A DNA stretch of 64,000 bases from Symsagittifera roscoffensis (Eukaryota > Xenacoelomorpha > Acoela > Convolutidae): positions 38,909,682 through 38,973,681 of the forward strand of contig NC_087067.1 of assembly GCF_963678635.1 (NCBI RefSeq), given 5' to 3'. This document shows, in pieces, positions 1-12,300 of the stretch. The notes beneath the pieces are model-generated. The model had not been told where the DNA came from, ran no database searches, and was given only the letters and a program-made list of their open reading frames with translations. A program made the position numbers and the translations under genes. Each line of letters opens with the position of its first letter. Positions within the stretch are counted from its first letter, which is position 1.

Positions 1-447
1 TGGAAATTTCGGTTTGTCTTGTAGCTTCCGAGCCGTTATTTCTATTTTCAAGAGCAAAAATTGGCCCCATTTGGAACAGAACCGGCCACCATAGCCAAAC
101 AAGAATCATGAACGAGAAAAATGTCTCAACCTTTTATAAAGTAAACAAAACCACGCATAGAACAAAAAAATTATATCAGAATTAGTAAAATCCTTGATGC
201 ATGTTGTCGAAAAGCGCATGGAAACAAAAGAGTTATCCATCTTTCAAGAATAAAAACATCTCCACTAAACACGTCCTGATCTCCAAAATAAAGTTTTTGC
301 CAAAGTTACTTCATAGAATTTTGCTGGATGCTGGTTGATGCTTGAATCAAGGGCAAAAAAATCCGTTGAGAGCTTTGTTTTCAAATTGTTTCGGAATCGC
401 AAAACTTTGCTGAGGTTCTATGTAGTTAGCAGGTTTGCATCTGAGGT

Positions 448-649
448 GATGAAGCCAATTGCATGTCAACAACATCCGCTGTGAAGCCAAAGCAAGCAGG
501 ACCCAGCCATTTACGATAGTTAAATATCTCAACCGATGAGGCAAAACCAATCGTGCCTCATCGGTTGAGATATTCGACTAAGATAAACGGCTGGGTACTG
601 CTTGTTTTGATACCCTAGCGGATATTGTTGATATGCAATTGGATTCATT
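448..649. repeat. Long inverted repeat with 12-nt loop
   Basis: Two 95-bp arms (448-542 and 555-649) are reverse complements with scattered mismatches and no net gap; the loop is 543-554. The inner 19 bp (524-542 against 555-573) pair perfectly, and a second well matched block surrounds the ACCCAGCC/GGCTGGGT pair. Both arms, read outward, translate to similar peptides containing NGWVLL and LL-CNW, so the arms may be two head-to-head copies of one old coding fragment. Confidence 0.8.
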
Positions 650-2734
650 ACTTGAAACTTCGCTTGGTTGAAGGACTGGAAAAATGAAGCTGACTGTTTC
701 TCTAACGTAGTCATTCTCTGATAAATTGTGGTCTTCTGAGCCAAATGAATCGGTTTTTATTGATAGTCATATCTAAATTGTCTTTTTGACTTAAAATTGT
801 TGTGTTCCGAAATTTTCTTACCAGATTTCTTTATTTGTATAGTCTAAGTTGTTTTGAAAGAAAATTCAGAAAAAAATTTCGTCTGATCAACTATGTATAA
901 TCGCATTTCGTTGAGCTGCTTCGCAATTTGTTCCTGATTTGCAGGCAGCTTCGCAAGAGCATTGATTAGCTTTGTGGTACTTTGTCGTTAAGTGCCCAAT
1001 TACATATTTCATAAAACGCACGAGGAAATTCCCGAGATTATCATGAAACGACAATGTCATGAAAATGTGTGGTAAAACAGAAAAACATTTTCCAATATAG
1101 TCCGTCGCAGGCAGTGGAGGTACCTTGGTCATTTGCTGCGAGTAAAGCCGACTCGCTACACCAGAATGACATTCCTGGCTAAACCGGACCTGCAATTTAA
1201 AATACCTCTCGTGGACGAGTCAAAATGTTTTACAAGCGTATCATCAAGAAAGTCAATACTTGAGCCCTTTCATCTGTCTCAAGAGACCTTCGTTAAAACT
1301 TAGAAGACCTATTTGACGATGTTGGTCATCCATCCTAACCAGTGGAGACTACTAACGTACAAAAAAGACGTCAAAACCTCGACATGAGGTGGAAAAGATG
1401 ACGAGGACGGAATATCCGCTTTTGAGCTGAAGCAGAAATGTTCCAATGTAAGAACGTCGACTTCGTGAAGCCGAGATTACAATAGAAGTCTTGTGATTGC
1501 ACTAGATCGAATCGTTGTTGGTTAGCCTGTGATAAAATCGAGATGCATTGTCCCGCACAGTTAGTTGCAAGAAGTTAGCTTGTTGTGGTCCTGGTATGGC
1601 TGCTACTCCGTTTTATGATCAGAAAAGTCATTCGAATTGATGGAAGTCTTCTATCTCAGTTCATGCAAAAGTCGCGAATTCTACTTGCGCGTGCAAAATT
1701 ATAATAAAACTTGATGAATGGAATTTGTTTGATACAAAAAACGACACAAGGCAAAGCCCCTAGTCAAACTAAGGAGAAAATTTGTTTAAAAAAATAGCTT
1801 AAAATAAAGCAACTAATCCACATATCTTCAATGGATTTTATATTTGGATGACGTTTGTATCAGCGCTGGCTTTATTTCTTTTTGATGCGCTTTTACGGCG
1901 GGAAAAACCTAAAACTTTTTAAGTCAGTTACTGCGCTACCTAAAAGCTTTGATGTTAAAAACATTTTTTAATCTACTTCTTTTTCTCTGCGTGATAGTAG
2001 CTCACTTGGCAAATCGTGTCATAGGAGTTAGAAGTAGTAATGCTGAAAGCGACCATCCACGAATCTGCTTTGTTAGTAGTTGTCTGCTTTTTCATCTGAT
2101 TGGCTGTTGTTAACCTGCCTGTTGAGATCAATCACTTGGCTGATCAGATTAGGTATTCACGCTACCATTATGTCAAGCAGAGTTCAGTGTTCATACTTTA
2201 TATATTGCCTTCCTGTATTTTAATCTCGAGCTGCTTTGTTATTAATTAGCGCTACTGGCTATTGCCAGAACTACCAACTGGTCGCCGAAAAAGTAGTGGC
2301 TTAATCAAAAACTACCAAAATAACTTCAAAATAAACAAAAAACAAGTTCCCAAAAAAAAGACGATGGTTTGGCCAAATTTTCTGCCCCACAGACAGATTT
2401 TGAAAAAGCAGGCAAAATATTGTTTTGTGCATAAAACAAAACGAATAGCCGATCAGTGTGCATAGTGATGTTTACTATTAAATCGAAAAAAAATTCTATT
2501 TAATTTATAACATTTTCAATGTAAGGAACCAATTTCTAGTATCATGGTCTGCTCAGTAACAAACTTATTATGCAGAGTTCTATATTTTAGAAGTAATTCC
2601 GGCGACCAATTCATCAACTTCTTCTCTAAATTGTCCAAGAAAAATATAAAGACTTACTGCAGCTCCGACTATCTGAAAGGCTTTTAATGAATATCAGGCC
2701 TTATTTGAGGTTTATTTAAGGTAGCTGGGTTTGT

Positions 2735-3130
2735 TTGGAAAAACAACAGAATCCAAAATTTCTCCACATCACCGCAAACACTAGCGAGAACACGAAAAGA
2801 AACAGCTTTACAAAGTGCATAAAGAAAGTCGAAATAAGTCTTGAATTAGTAAAGGTTCGGCTGTGTCACGGATTTGATCTGCGACCTAGAGATAATGAGT
2901 CTCACGCAATTACCACTCAGCCACGGACGCTTAATGTAACACAAACACTAGCCATAAATAAAGCAGAGAACAGATGCTATGAAATTTCCAATGCTACAGA
3001 TCGTGGTTACAGCAAAAGTGGCACCAAATAAGAGGTCACTTTTTCTGAACATTTTTATTTGCTAGTTAGATTAGAAAAAAAAAGAAGGTTCGTACTAATA
3101 CACTAATGCTCGCAAGCTGGCTAGTGTAAA
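2735..3130 (-). repeat. tRNA-derived SINE copy (Met-like head)
   Basis: The minus strand contains a tRNA-like head with an A-box-like TGGCTGAGTGG near 2930 and a degenerate B-box near 2875. The anticodon position reads CAT. The flanking sequence (AGAACAGATGCTATG and ACACTAATGCTCGCAAGC on plus) recurs at 28.8, 37.2, 37.9 and 48.3 kb. The plus-strand right end forms a small ACACTA/TAGTGT hairpin at about 3100-3127. Confidence 0.6.
3054..3059 (-). terminator. Candidate VARS2 polyadenylation signal
   Basis: AATAAA on the minus strand, about 195 nt after the VARS2 stop codon. It lies inside a SINE copy, so it may be fortuitous; it is the first canonical hexamer I see downstream. Confidence 0.3.
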
Positions 3131-3253
3131 CAACAGATCAGCTGTCGAAAATTAGAACTTTTCTATCAAACAATATTGGCCTTGTATTTAAAGAGTTCGC
3201 AACGCTGCTATGATCGCTATCGTATGTAGTTTAATTAACAAATATAGATCTAG

Positions 3254-3377
3254 TTATATCAATTTGCAGAGTAATTTCAGCTGGTTGCTTTCAATTTCCA
3301 AAGCGTCATTTTCATTTTCGAGCATTTTTAAAGCCTCAAACGAAGTGCCGTCTGTCAGAATAATCTCCACTCCTTTC
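3254..3377 (-). CDS. VARS2: VARS2 exon 8 (last)
   Basis: Acceptor TTTTTAG directly before 3377. The first G completes the codon split at the end of exon 7. It encodes about 41 residues beginning [10 protein letters not shown] and ending LLCKLI, then TAA at 3256-3254. Acidic and helical with heptad-like leucines, matching the C-terminal helical arm of the family. Too short to be obvious alone; the phase match with exon 7 supports it. Confidence 0.75.
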
Positions 3378-6300
3378 CTAAAAACATCAAAAAATTCTTA
3401 TGAAAGCAAAAAAATATGCACCAATATATCCGCTTAAAAAGTAATAGGTCAGGTTATCTGATTCAGCATAACTGACTCTGGTACTTCAATATGGACTTCG
3501 ATTAGCCAAAAAGTAACAAAATAATCCATTAATCATAATTCTAAATGGGAAAAAAGAATTTAAAATTTAACTTCTGATGAAAATAAATATCACAAAACAT
3601 TTGTGTAACGGTTTAATTTAGAAGCTTTTTCTACAAGGACAGAATTGACTATACAAATTTCAAACAACTTACAATTGAAGTTGCAGTTTCCTTTTGAAGA
3701 AAATTTGAATCGACTTTGAAATCAGGGGGTAACTGGGTACCAAAACATGCAACTTCGAAGGGCAAACACTCTCACTCGAAGCTATCTGTTCACTCACAGA
3801 GCATGAAACACTGTCTACTAATTCGGTCACGCCTTTTACAAGTTGGTTCAAAAAATCGCCTTCTTCATCAATCCAGTTTTCCTTCAATTCAGATCGATAG
3901 ATAGTTTCTAAATCAATATCGGTTATAAAAGGCTCACATAGAATACTGTTCCAATTAATTGTCCCAATATCTTTTGATCCAGACACAAATTTTAACTGCT
4001 GGTTAAGTTTTTCAGTAATAAATGGTATAATTGGATGCGCTAGTTTAATAAACTGGCTCAAAACAAAAATAGCAGTGCAGTAGGCTGAATGCTTTACTTC
4101 AGCATCTTTGCTAGCTGCTTGCAGATAAATCAAATACGAATTTGAGAAATCCTTCCTCAGAAAGAAGTCTAATTCGCCGATGAGTTGAGCGAAGTTCATT
4201 GATTTGTAGTTGCGATTTGAGCTTTCCTGCAACCGAATTAGCTTTCGGAGAATAAACTCGTCCATTGCTGAAATCAACTCGGGTAGAAAACTGTCCGGAT
4301 GGTCGTGAGATGGCATCAATGGACTCGACTCTTTGGTTAGCTAAAACAATTATTGCGATGTCACAATACGAGGACCATTTGCAGACGCTTCTTGCTTCTT
4401 CAAGACTTTTCAAAATTTTCCAAACACCAGACCCCAATCATAGCATATATTAATGTTATCGGCAAAATAATTTAACCGAGTCTTTAGAGAGATGTCTAAA
4501 ATTTTTGCAGGCCGATAAGAAGATTTTTGAATTAATAAGCGGACTCATAAAACATGCATGAGAACTCGAATTGACTCTCTAATCTCCGACAAGACCCAAT
4601 GGATCTAAATTCCACGCTAAGTCACACTAGCATCTTTCATTTAAAACATTTAGACAAAGCGGAGATTAGCAAATCTCACAAAAACTAATAAATCATAATG
4701 AAAAAAAAAATAAAAAAAATCTACTTCGCACATTTTTCCAACTGCATAAGAATTTTTAAATCAAAATAAACCCAGATCAGCATCTCCAGGAAATAATCTG
4801 CAGCCAAATTTTTACAAAAACTGGTAAAAACCAAACCATTCCAAGTTCCGAAAAAAAACATTTTCGCTACTGAATGATTGATTACTATCGTCATAATTGC
4901 ACGTAAAAGAGAAAACTATAAATTTTTCGTGACATTTACACTTTCGCTGTTCGATAGTGGAAAACCCTCCTTTTCAACAAAGATAATGAAGTGAATAAAC
5001 GAAAATTCAAACCGGGAAAAAATAAAATTGAGCCTGAAAAAAAATTAAAGATTATTGTTGAATATCAGATATGGGTTATCGCAGCTATCGAGAAAAAAAT
5101 CAAAAAGTTTATAAAACATGCCAATAATAACAAATTTGAACTTTCTGAGGGCGATAACTTTACTTTTTGTGTAAAAAAGTGAGTGATTGCTAATGCAGGA
5201 GAACTTCGTATTTCCCTTTATGTCCATTAAACCCACAATCCTAGTTTTGGAGGTCACGTTGAGAAAACGGTCAAAAAAACCAAAAAATTGACTAATTCGA
5301 GGGTCATAATTTCAAGTGTAAAAGTTCGGGTGTAGCCGTTTGTGAAGGGGAGCTTCCCAAAATCCGTTCTGTTCATAAGAACCAAAATCTCAAGAAGTTT
5401 TGAGAAAAATTAAAAACTTCTTCAAATGTGAAAAAAATAATCCAAAGCGTCTCGGAAAAAATAAAACACAAAAATTAATCCCATACATTTTAAAAATACC
5501 TGTTTTTATCAAACAGGATTTCTAGGCATACATGTCATGCAGAAAATTTGAATTTAAAGTCAGCAGCGGGGAAAAAACTTACGAAGCGCAAATAAAGCCG
5601 CCCATCTTTCAGTAGACATCAGTTAAGCCGAGAAAAATTATTTTATACAAAATTAAGAAGTTTCGAACCCCCCTGAACCCCCCAATGAACAACAATTGCA
5701 ACTGTAATCATACGTTTTTATAGCACAAAAAATCCTTGATGTGGCAACTAAGCCGACAAAAATTGATCAGTTAAAAGAAATTCCGACAAATCAATTTTTT
5801 ACCGGAAAATTTATGAAAAAAATAAGGCCTGAAAAAACAAGATGAAAAATAAGATTACATACTGAAACAAACAATGTCTGGCCGGGATTCGAATTCCGGG
5901 ATTTAGGATGCAAAGACAACGGCATTACCTTTAGCCCAAAAGAAAAAAAACCTGGAATTTATTATCATTCAATAAGTAGTAGAAGTAGTAAGACTTTAAT
6001 TTACGCCTTGGGGAATTAAAAAAAAAACGAGCAAAAAAACAATCGAAATTATTGCAACATTATTTATATAAACAACATTGGCATTTCAAAAACGACCTAC
6101 AAGAAACGTATATGTTCAATTTTGATGAGCATAATCTGTTAAGAAAGATCCGAATCTGCCTGTTTGACACTTCTGATGAGTCTATAATGTTGTGACCCGT
6201 TATCTCAACAAAATCATTGACGACACTCATTATCCGGTAGAAAAAAGACCTTGAAGTGAGAATTTTTCATGATATCCGCGGCTTCAACCTCGTGAAGTGG

Positions 6301-9300
6301 GCATTTCGTAATCATCGAGTAAGTAGTAGAATGTCAAAGAAACTATTATATTTTAAGCAATTTGTGCCAAGCCGAACAGAAGATGAAAACCTGAGATCTC
6401 ATTCAATTAGTTGGTAGCATATTGGCAATGAATTTGACAAAGTCAGCAAATAGATGTAGGAATTGGACCCATAGCACCATTTAAGACCAGCATAATTGAA
6501 ATTCTCAAAAGGAGAGTTGTATTGTCTAAGGACCACACAGGGTAACCATACAACAAAACTGATACCACGCATGATCGGTAAAAATTGAATTTCACTGAAG
6601 ACGGAACACTTCTCGGTACACAGTGTCGAAGATAAAAAAATAGCCTTCTACTTTTGTGTAACTTAGATCTGGCAAGAAAGTTCCATTTTAGATTGCCAGT
6701 AAGTTCAAGGCTTAAATCAATGCTTTAATCAAAAAATGAGATTTCGATTTTGCCGAGAAACAGTGGAACTTGATGTTTAATGCCGAATGGTAAGATGCCG
6801 CATTTTGATACATTGAAATTCAGCTCATGATCGGCCGACCATAATTTTAGAACATCTATATCTGCCTGCATCTTCCTCAAAATAGGGGAATGGAACGTAT
6901 TAAATTTAGCATCATCTGCAAAGCAATAATACAACGAGTTCATAGGTAATTCTTGCATGTCGTCGATGAATACCAGGAAGAATGAAGGTCCAAGAACACT
7001 ACCCTGTGGTACCCCGCTTGTAACAGGAAGACTGCTTGACAGTGCTACCTTAATTTTCACTCGCTGAGTTCGTTTTGTAAAGTAAGTTTGAATCAAAGCA
7101 AAAAGCTGTCGTCAAAAACGATTAAAGAGAGTTTTGTAGGAAGGATAGCATGCGACACTGAGTCAAATGCTTTTTGAAAGTCACGATATAATACCAGTTG
7201 CTCCACATTGTCGTCGAAAATCGAATAGACTCTACCAAGAACGGTCAGCATTTGCGTAATACAGGAATGACCTTTGCGAAAGCCATGTTGTTTGCTGTTA
7301 AGTTCAAGGCTTACTTTAGCATAGATAAAAATTTAAAAAACTCGAGATTCGTAATTAAATTAAACCGTGGTAAAATCATCGAGATTGAGCAATAAATTTC
7401 GACGGATGTCCAGTTCTCCAAAAACAAGGCCAAGAACAAGAATAATGGATTTGTCTAGATAAAACATAGAGAAATAAAGCAAATTGAAAATTTATAAGAA
7501 AAATGATTTACGGGAGAAAAGTCTTGTTCCCGATTAAAGACACTTGCTTTTGCAAGCGTAATAAATAAAGTTTTTAATCTTATATTAAATCCACTTTCAA
7601 AACTAGAGGTCGAAAGATGAATCTTAATTGATCTCAAAAAGTGTATATATTTTTAAGTGCATTGATAAATGCATTGAAACTTATGAATGCACATCTGTAG
7701 TTATAAGAACATTTTAAGTTTTTTTTTCTAGAAATAAACGAACAAAAAACGTCACCAAGACCTGAATAAGAATCTTCACTCCGTTCAGTGACTCTTGAAA
7801 TTCACGACAAACATAACAACTACAATTGAGAAGAAATAGATAGATTTGACGTTGACGCCTAAAAATAAGAGAATAAAACAATTAATTTCAACACAAGCGA
7901 GAAAACATCAAAATGTAACTCGAAAAGGGTCAAAATTTTTTTTTAAAAAAAAGCAGAAAGACGACAAAACTAGACATGTACCGGAATCGAACCACCGCAC
8001 TCGAGATTAAAAGTTAAAAATACTAGCACCTGTGCAATGGTCGTTTGACAGTATTCATACACTAGGCACCACTAAACTAAATGCAAAGATACAATACCGA
8101 TGCAGTGAAATTCAACCACCATATAATGCTATTGCTGCAAAAATGCCAAAAATGAGGTCTTTTATTTGAGACTTGGGTAGAAAGCAAGTGAACTTCATAA
8201 AATAACACTAAGCTGCACTTGTACAATAAGAAGCTTACAACGCTGCGATATGCATCGTTTCAGAAACACGCGCAGTCAGATATCTGAAGAGTATAAATCG
8301 GAAGATAAACAAACTGAGCTTAAGTTGAAACCTAGGAAGTCGGAACATCATTGAAACAAATTTAAAAAAAATATTTGAAAAGGTAACAGAACGGAAACTA
8401 AGCCGACAAGAATTGAGAAGAAAGCCAAAAAGCTGAAAAAATTGAAACACATAATTGGTGATAGATAAAACAAGGCCCGACCAGGAATCGAACCCAAGAC
8501 CTTCGAAATGTCCCGAAAACCCTTTACCACCACATTACATGAGCAGCTGAGAACGTAATTAATGACTCATTATAAAGCAAGCTCGATTTCTAACACCTTT
8601 CCAAGTAGTTAAGTTTAGAAAAATCTATTACCCGATTAAAAGAGACTCGCTCCCGCAAGTGTAGAAAAAAAGAGCTTTTCAATTACATATGTGAAAGGCA
8701 TTTATGATTGAATCAGATGCCAAATCCCTGAAAAATAAGTTGAAATTTAAAACAGGCTACTAACCATGAAGACAAAATTGGCGACATTTTTGAGCTTATT
8801 GCAAAACTCGAGCGAAGTTTTGATCGACGACAGCTGTAACTTCATTGGCGACGCTATCTTGTTGTTGCCTCTTAGCAACATCATGCGCAAAGTATCAGCG
8901 CCACATGCGGGAATCGAACCGGAAGTCCCGAAGATACTCTCTGTAAACTTGCCGAAGTAATCCTTCTCCGAGTTGCTCATTTGTCCAGACTGTATTCTAG
9001 CCTAGGCAATTAATTTATGAAATAAATTTTTCAAAATTAAGACCTGAGACCGAGACCCAAACCGACACTTGGGTTAAACTCGCTCAAATAAAAAAAATTT
9101 CAATATCGCGTATCGAAACATCAACATACCTTCTTTAAAATTATCACGAAGAAAATTTCAATCGAAAATTTAGAGCAGTTGTTTCATCAGTCTTCTCAAT
9201 CGGGAAATATTATAAGTAGCAAATTAATAAGACTAAAAATTCATAATCTGGTAAGAAAATTCGGCAAAAAAGGCGTATGGTTTAGTATCTTATCCTTACG

Positions 9301-12300
9301 CAACAAAACTAAATAAGTTCAAACAAGAAAAACTGGAGATATTTTCGGCTCCCAGTCAATTCGTCCACAGTTATTTTCACCCCAAAAACACAGTCCTTTG
9401 CGCCCCAAAAACAGTCAGTTCCTGAAATGACTGCTTTTGGGGTGGAAGTGTCTGGGGCGGAAATGACTGGGGCGGCAATGTCTAATCACGTATTTTCATC
9501 GCTCACTTTCATATTTGCTTTGAAATCCTTGGCCGTAACTCCGTTTATAATCTGCAGAGGGTCGATCACATTGCCCAGTGACTTGCTCATTTTGCGTCCA
9601 AAGGGGTCCAAAACTAGACCATGCAGATACACATTCTTGAATGGTACAGTTCCTTCAGTCAGCTCAGTGCACAAGAGGAGCATGCGCATGACCCATGGGT
9701 GGAGAATATCAAAACCAGTCACCAGAAGATCGGTAGGGTAGCGCCCTGAAAGGTATACACCGACTTTTAACTTCCATAATATTAGCTGGTGTCTATGCGA
9801 CAAGCACACAATATTCTGACCACCGTTAACTTTGCGGAAACCAAAAAACGAAACAATTTTTGCGCGTGCTAGGGTTAGGAGTTATTTAAGTTAGGAGGGA
9901 CTAAAAATTAACTTACGAGACACAAGTTTCAATATTTATTCTAAATGGCTTATTAGCGAAGAATCATACAAAAAACACCCAACTAAGTTTTGTAAACAAT
10001 TTTCACTCAAAATTTTTCCTACAAGCTAAAATTGTTCTGCAAATAACTAGACCTCACAGGCCAGTGTTTGGTTATTTTTCTTCAAAGTATCAATCAAATA
10101 CAATTAAAGAGCTCTCATAAGAAGTATCAATTTACCTTATGTTAAAAAAATGTCCAAGGTACCCAACGTTTTGTGAGACAGAAAATCTAGAAAAACTGAA
10201 ACACACTCAAATACAAAGTTCCTAGCCATTTATAGAGGCCGCAACGACACAAACACCAGAATGTAATATAAAAGTATAATAATAGCATAGACAACAAAAG
10301 CGTTTGACACAGGGGCAAAGCGGAGCTTCGCACCACTTGCGATACAGCACAAAAATATTTTAAAAATAAGAAAAAGAAAAAAATGAAAAAAGTTGAAAAA
10401 AAGAACCAAAATTTTCGTATGTTTCGATAAAAGATAACTAGGGGCCTAGCTAAAGCTGAAGGTTGGTATTTTGATAACTTTGTTATACTGATGGGTGATC
10501 AAATGGGCAATTTCAAAAATTGACTTTGCCCAAAACCAGAGTTGTTTCTCTACTAAAATAATAAAAAAGAAGGGCAAAAATTTATGAGAAATTGATATCT
10601 TCCCAAAGACAAAAAAGTTAAAGACACGCCGCTTCTACAGGAAAAACTCTCACAGCCGTTTCATTCGATTGAATCCCAAGGTAGTTTATTTAAAAAATCA
10701 AAAGTTTCTGAACAACAATCGAAAGTTCAATGCAATATCTTTTTTCAGCAATAAAATTTTCAAAACCGAGTTTCTCAATTGACCAAATAAAACTAAGAAT
10801 TGGCAGGGTAGTTTTCGAGAAAAGTAAAAAAATTCCAAAAAACGGTCACTAAATCAAAAAGTTTACTTTTCTGAGAATCATAGCTTAAATTATGAAAAAA
10901 ATTGACTGTAGCCACTTATACAGAGGAGATTCGCACAACCTGTTATTTCGATTAAACGCAACAACTCAAATCATAGAGGATAGTTTTCGAGAAAAAAAAA
11001 TCAATTAGTTTCAAAGAACGGTAAAAAAACAATTATCGTTCGTAGCCAACTATGCAAGGAACTTTCTCACAAACCGTTTTTTAGATTAAACCAATTACCT
11101 CGGATTTGATCAAGTTGTCAAAAATAATATAAAAAAATGGTCAAAAAATAATTTATTTGTTCTTTCCGAGGGCCCTAACTTTTGAGTTGAAATAATTGGG
11201 CTTAGTTGATCATGCAGGAGCACTTCCCATGACCAGTTGTTTCATTGAACCCACGTTAAAAACTCACATTGTGTTTGAATTTATTATAAAGCAAACAATT
11301 TAGAAATATTAATAAAAAAATTAATACATCCGGCAAGTAAGCCGAAAAAAGTTGAGATGAAAGCCACAAGCCGACAAAAAATTAATTTAATTGTGAAAAA
11401 AATCCCAGTAATAAACATTGCACCCAGGAGTTAAGCATGTCATCAGGCATGAGCATAATCAAGCCAGCAGTTGATTCAACTGATTTTGTTAAACTAGTTT
11501 GTTAATCGCAAGCGTAAATAGCATTTACTTAAGAGCAGGAAGCGGATCACGTTTTTCGTTATCTTGACGTTTTTTTTAAATTAGTGAGTTTGCCTTCATT
11601 TAAAAAAAGGAAATAAATTGAACGACGAAACTCAAAGAAAAAAATCAGAAGTCAAACCGTGAAAAACCAAAATTGAGCCGAAACAACTTTTAATACTTTT
11701 TCTGAAAAAAAATCATAACAAACTATATAAAAGAATCTTCATTATGCTCATCGACTCTTAAAAATTAATATCAAAATTCTAATCTTAACAAAAATGGTTA
11801 GAACCCTAGATACATAATTTATCAGTACTTACTAAATATTTATTGGTCAAATGTTGAATTTGATTTTGCAAAAATTGAGCATGTTAGCAGCAGAAAGGAT
11901 TCAATGATCAGAAGCTGATTTATGGGGGGAGGGCGGATACGCGGACGCCTTCCCTTCTCAGGAATTCAACCCCCTGCCGACCCAAAATCCCCTTTATACT
12001 ATTTTGAGACATCAACTTTTGGCTGCCGAACCCTAAAATTTTTCTAAAGACGCCTTCGGCGCCAATATTTACTAATTTTGAGAGGGAAGCGCCAACCAAA
12101 ATCGCAATTTTTTGGTCAAAATTCTCAAAAAGCCAACAACCGCGGTTTTTTGGCCTGGTTTCTCAAAATTTGGCCAAAATAGGGTCTTTTTAGTTCTTTG
12201 GGAGAGCTCGGAAAAACAATTTAGCCAACCTTAAAAAAGGTCACTAAAATTTTCGAAAAAATTTTGAAAATCCGCCCCCACAAGAAAAACCTAGATCCGC

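Larger units (their letters stand above)
1..3253. other. Intergenic region downstream of VARS2
   Basis: No gene could be supported here. Short open frames on both strands show no recognisable domain, no convincing splice-site flanks and low-complexity AT-rich composition. The stretch does hold a long inverted repeat near 448-649 and a tRNA-derived SINE near 2735-3130, listed separately. 660-2700 shows nothing I can name. Confidence 0.6.
4341..8764. other. VARS2 intron 6
   Basis: 4.4-kb intron. It holds part of a MITE-like repeat and one or two satellite units (about 4720-5420), a tRNA-like SINE head near 5880-5935 (minus), a LINE reverse transcriptase fragment at 6430-7320 (minus), a hairpin repeat end near 7520-7560, and tRNA-like heads near 7965-8050 and 8455-8545. 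No further exon was found. Confidence 0.6.

Noticed and set aside
3210-3437. 75-codon plus-strand ORF
   Set aside because: Antisense shadow of VARS2 exon 8, which fits in phase with exon 7 on the other strand.
4111-4437. 108-codon minus-strand ORF overlapping VARS2 exon 7
   Set aside because: It is another frame of the exon and its flanking intron; the exon 7 frame matches the synthetase family and this one matches nothing.
8895-8930. B-box-like GGTTCGATTCCCG on minus near 8918, suggesting a tRNA gene
   Set aside because: It lies inside VARS2 exon 6 and encodes the conserved IPACG segment; no tRNA fold surrounds it.
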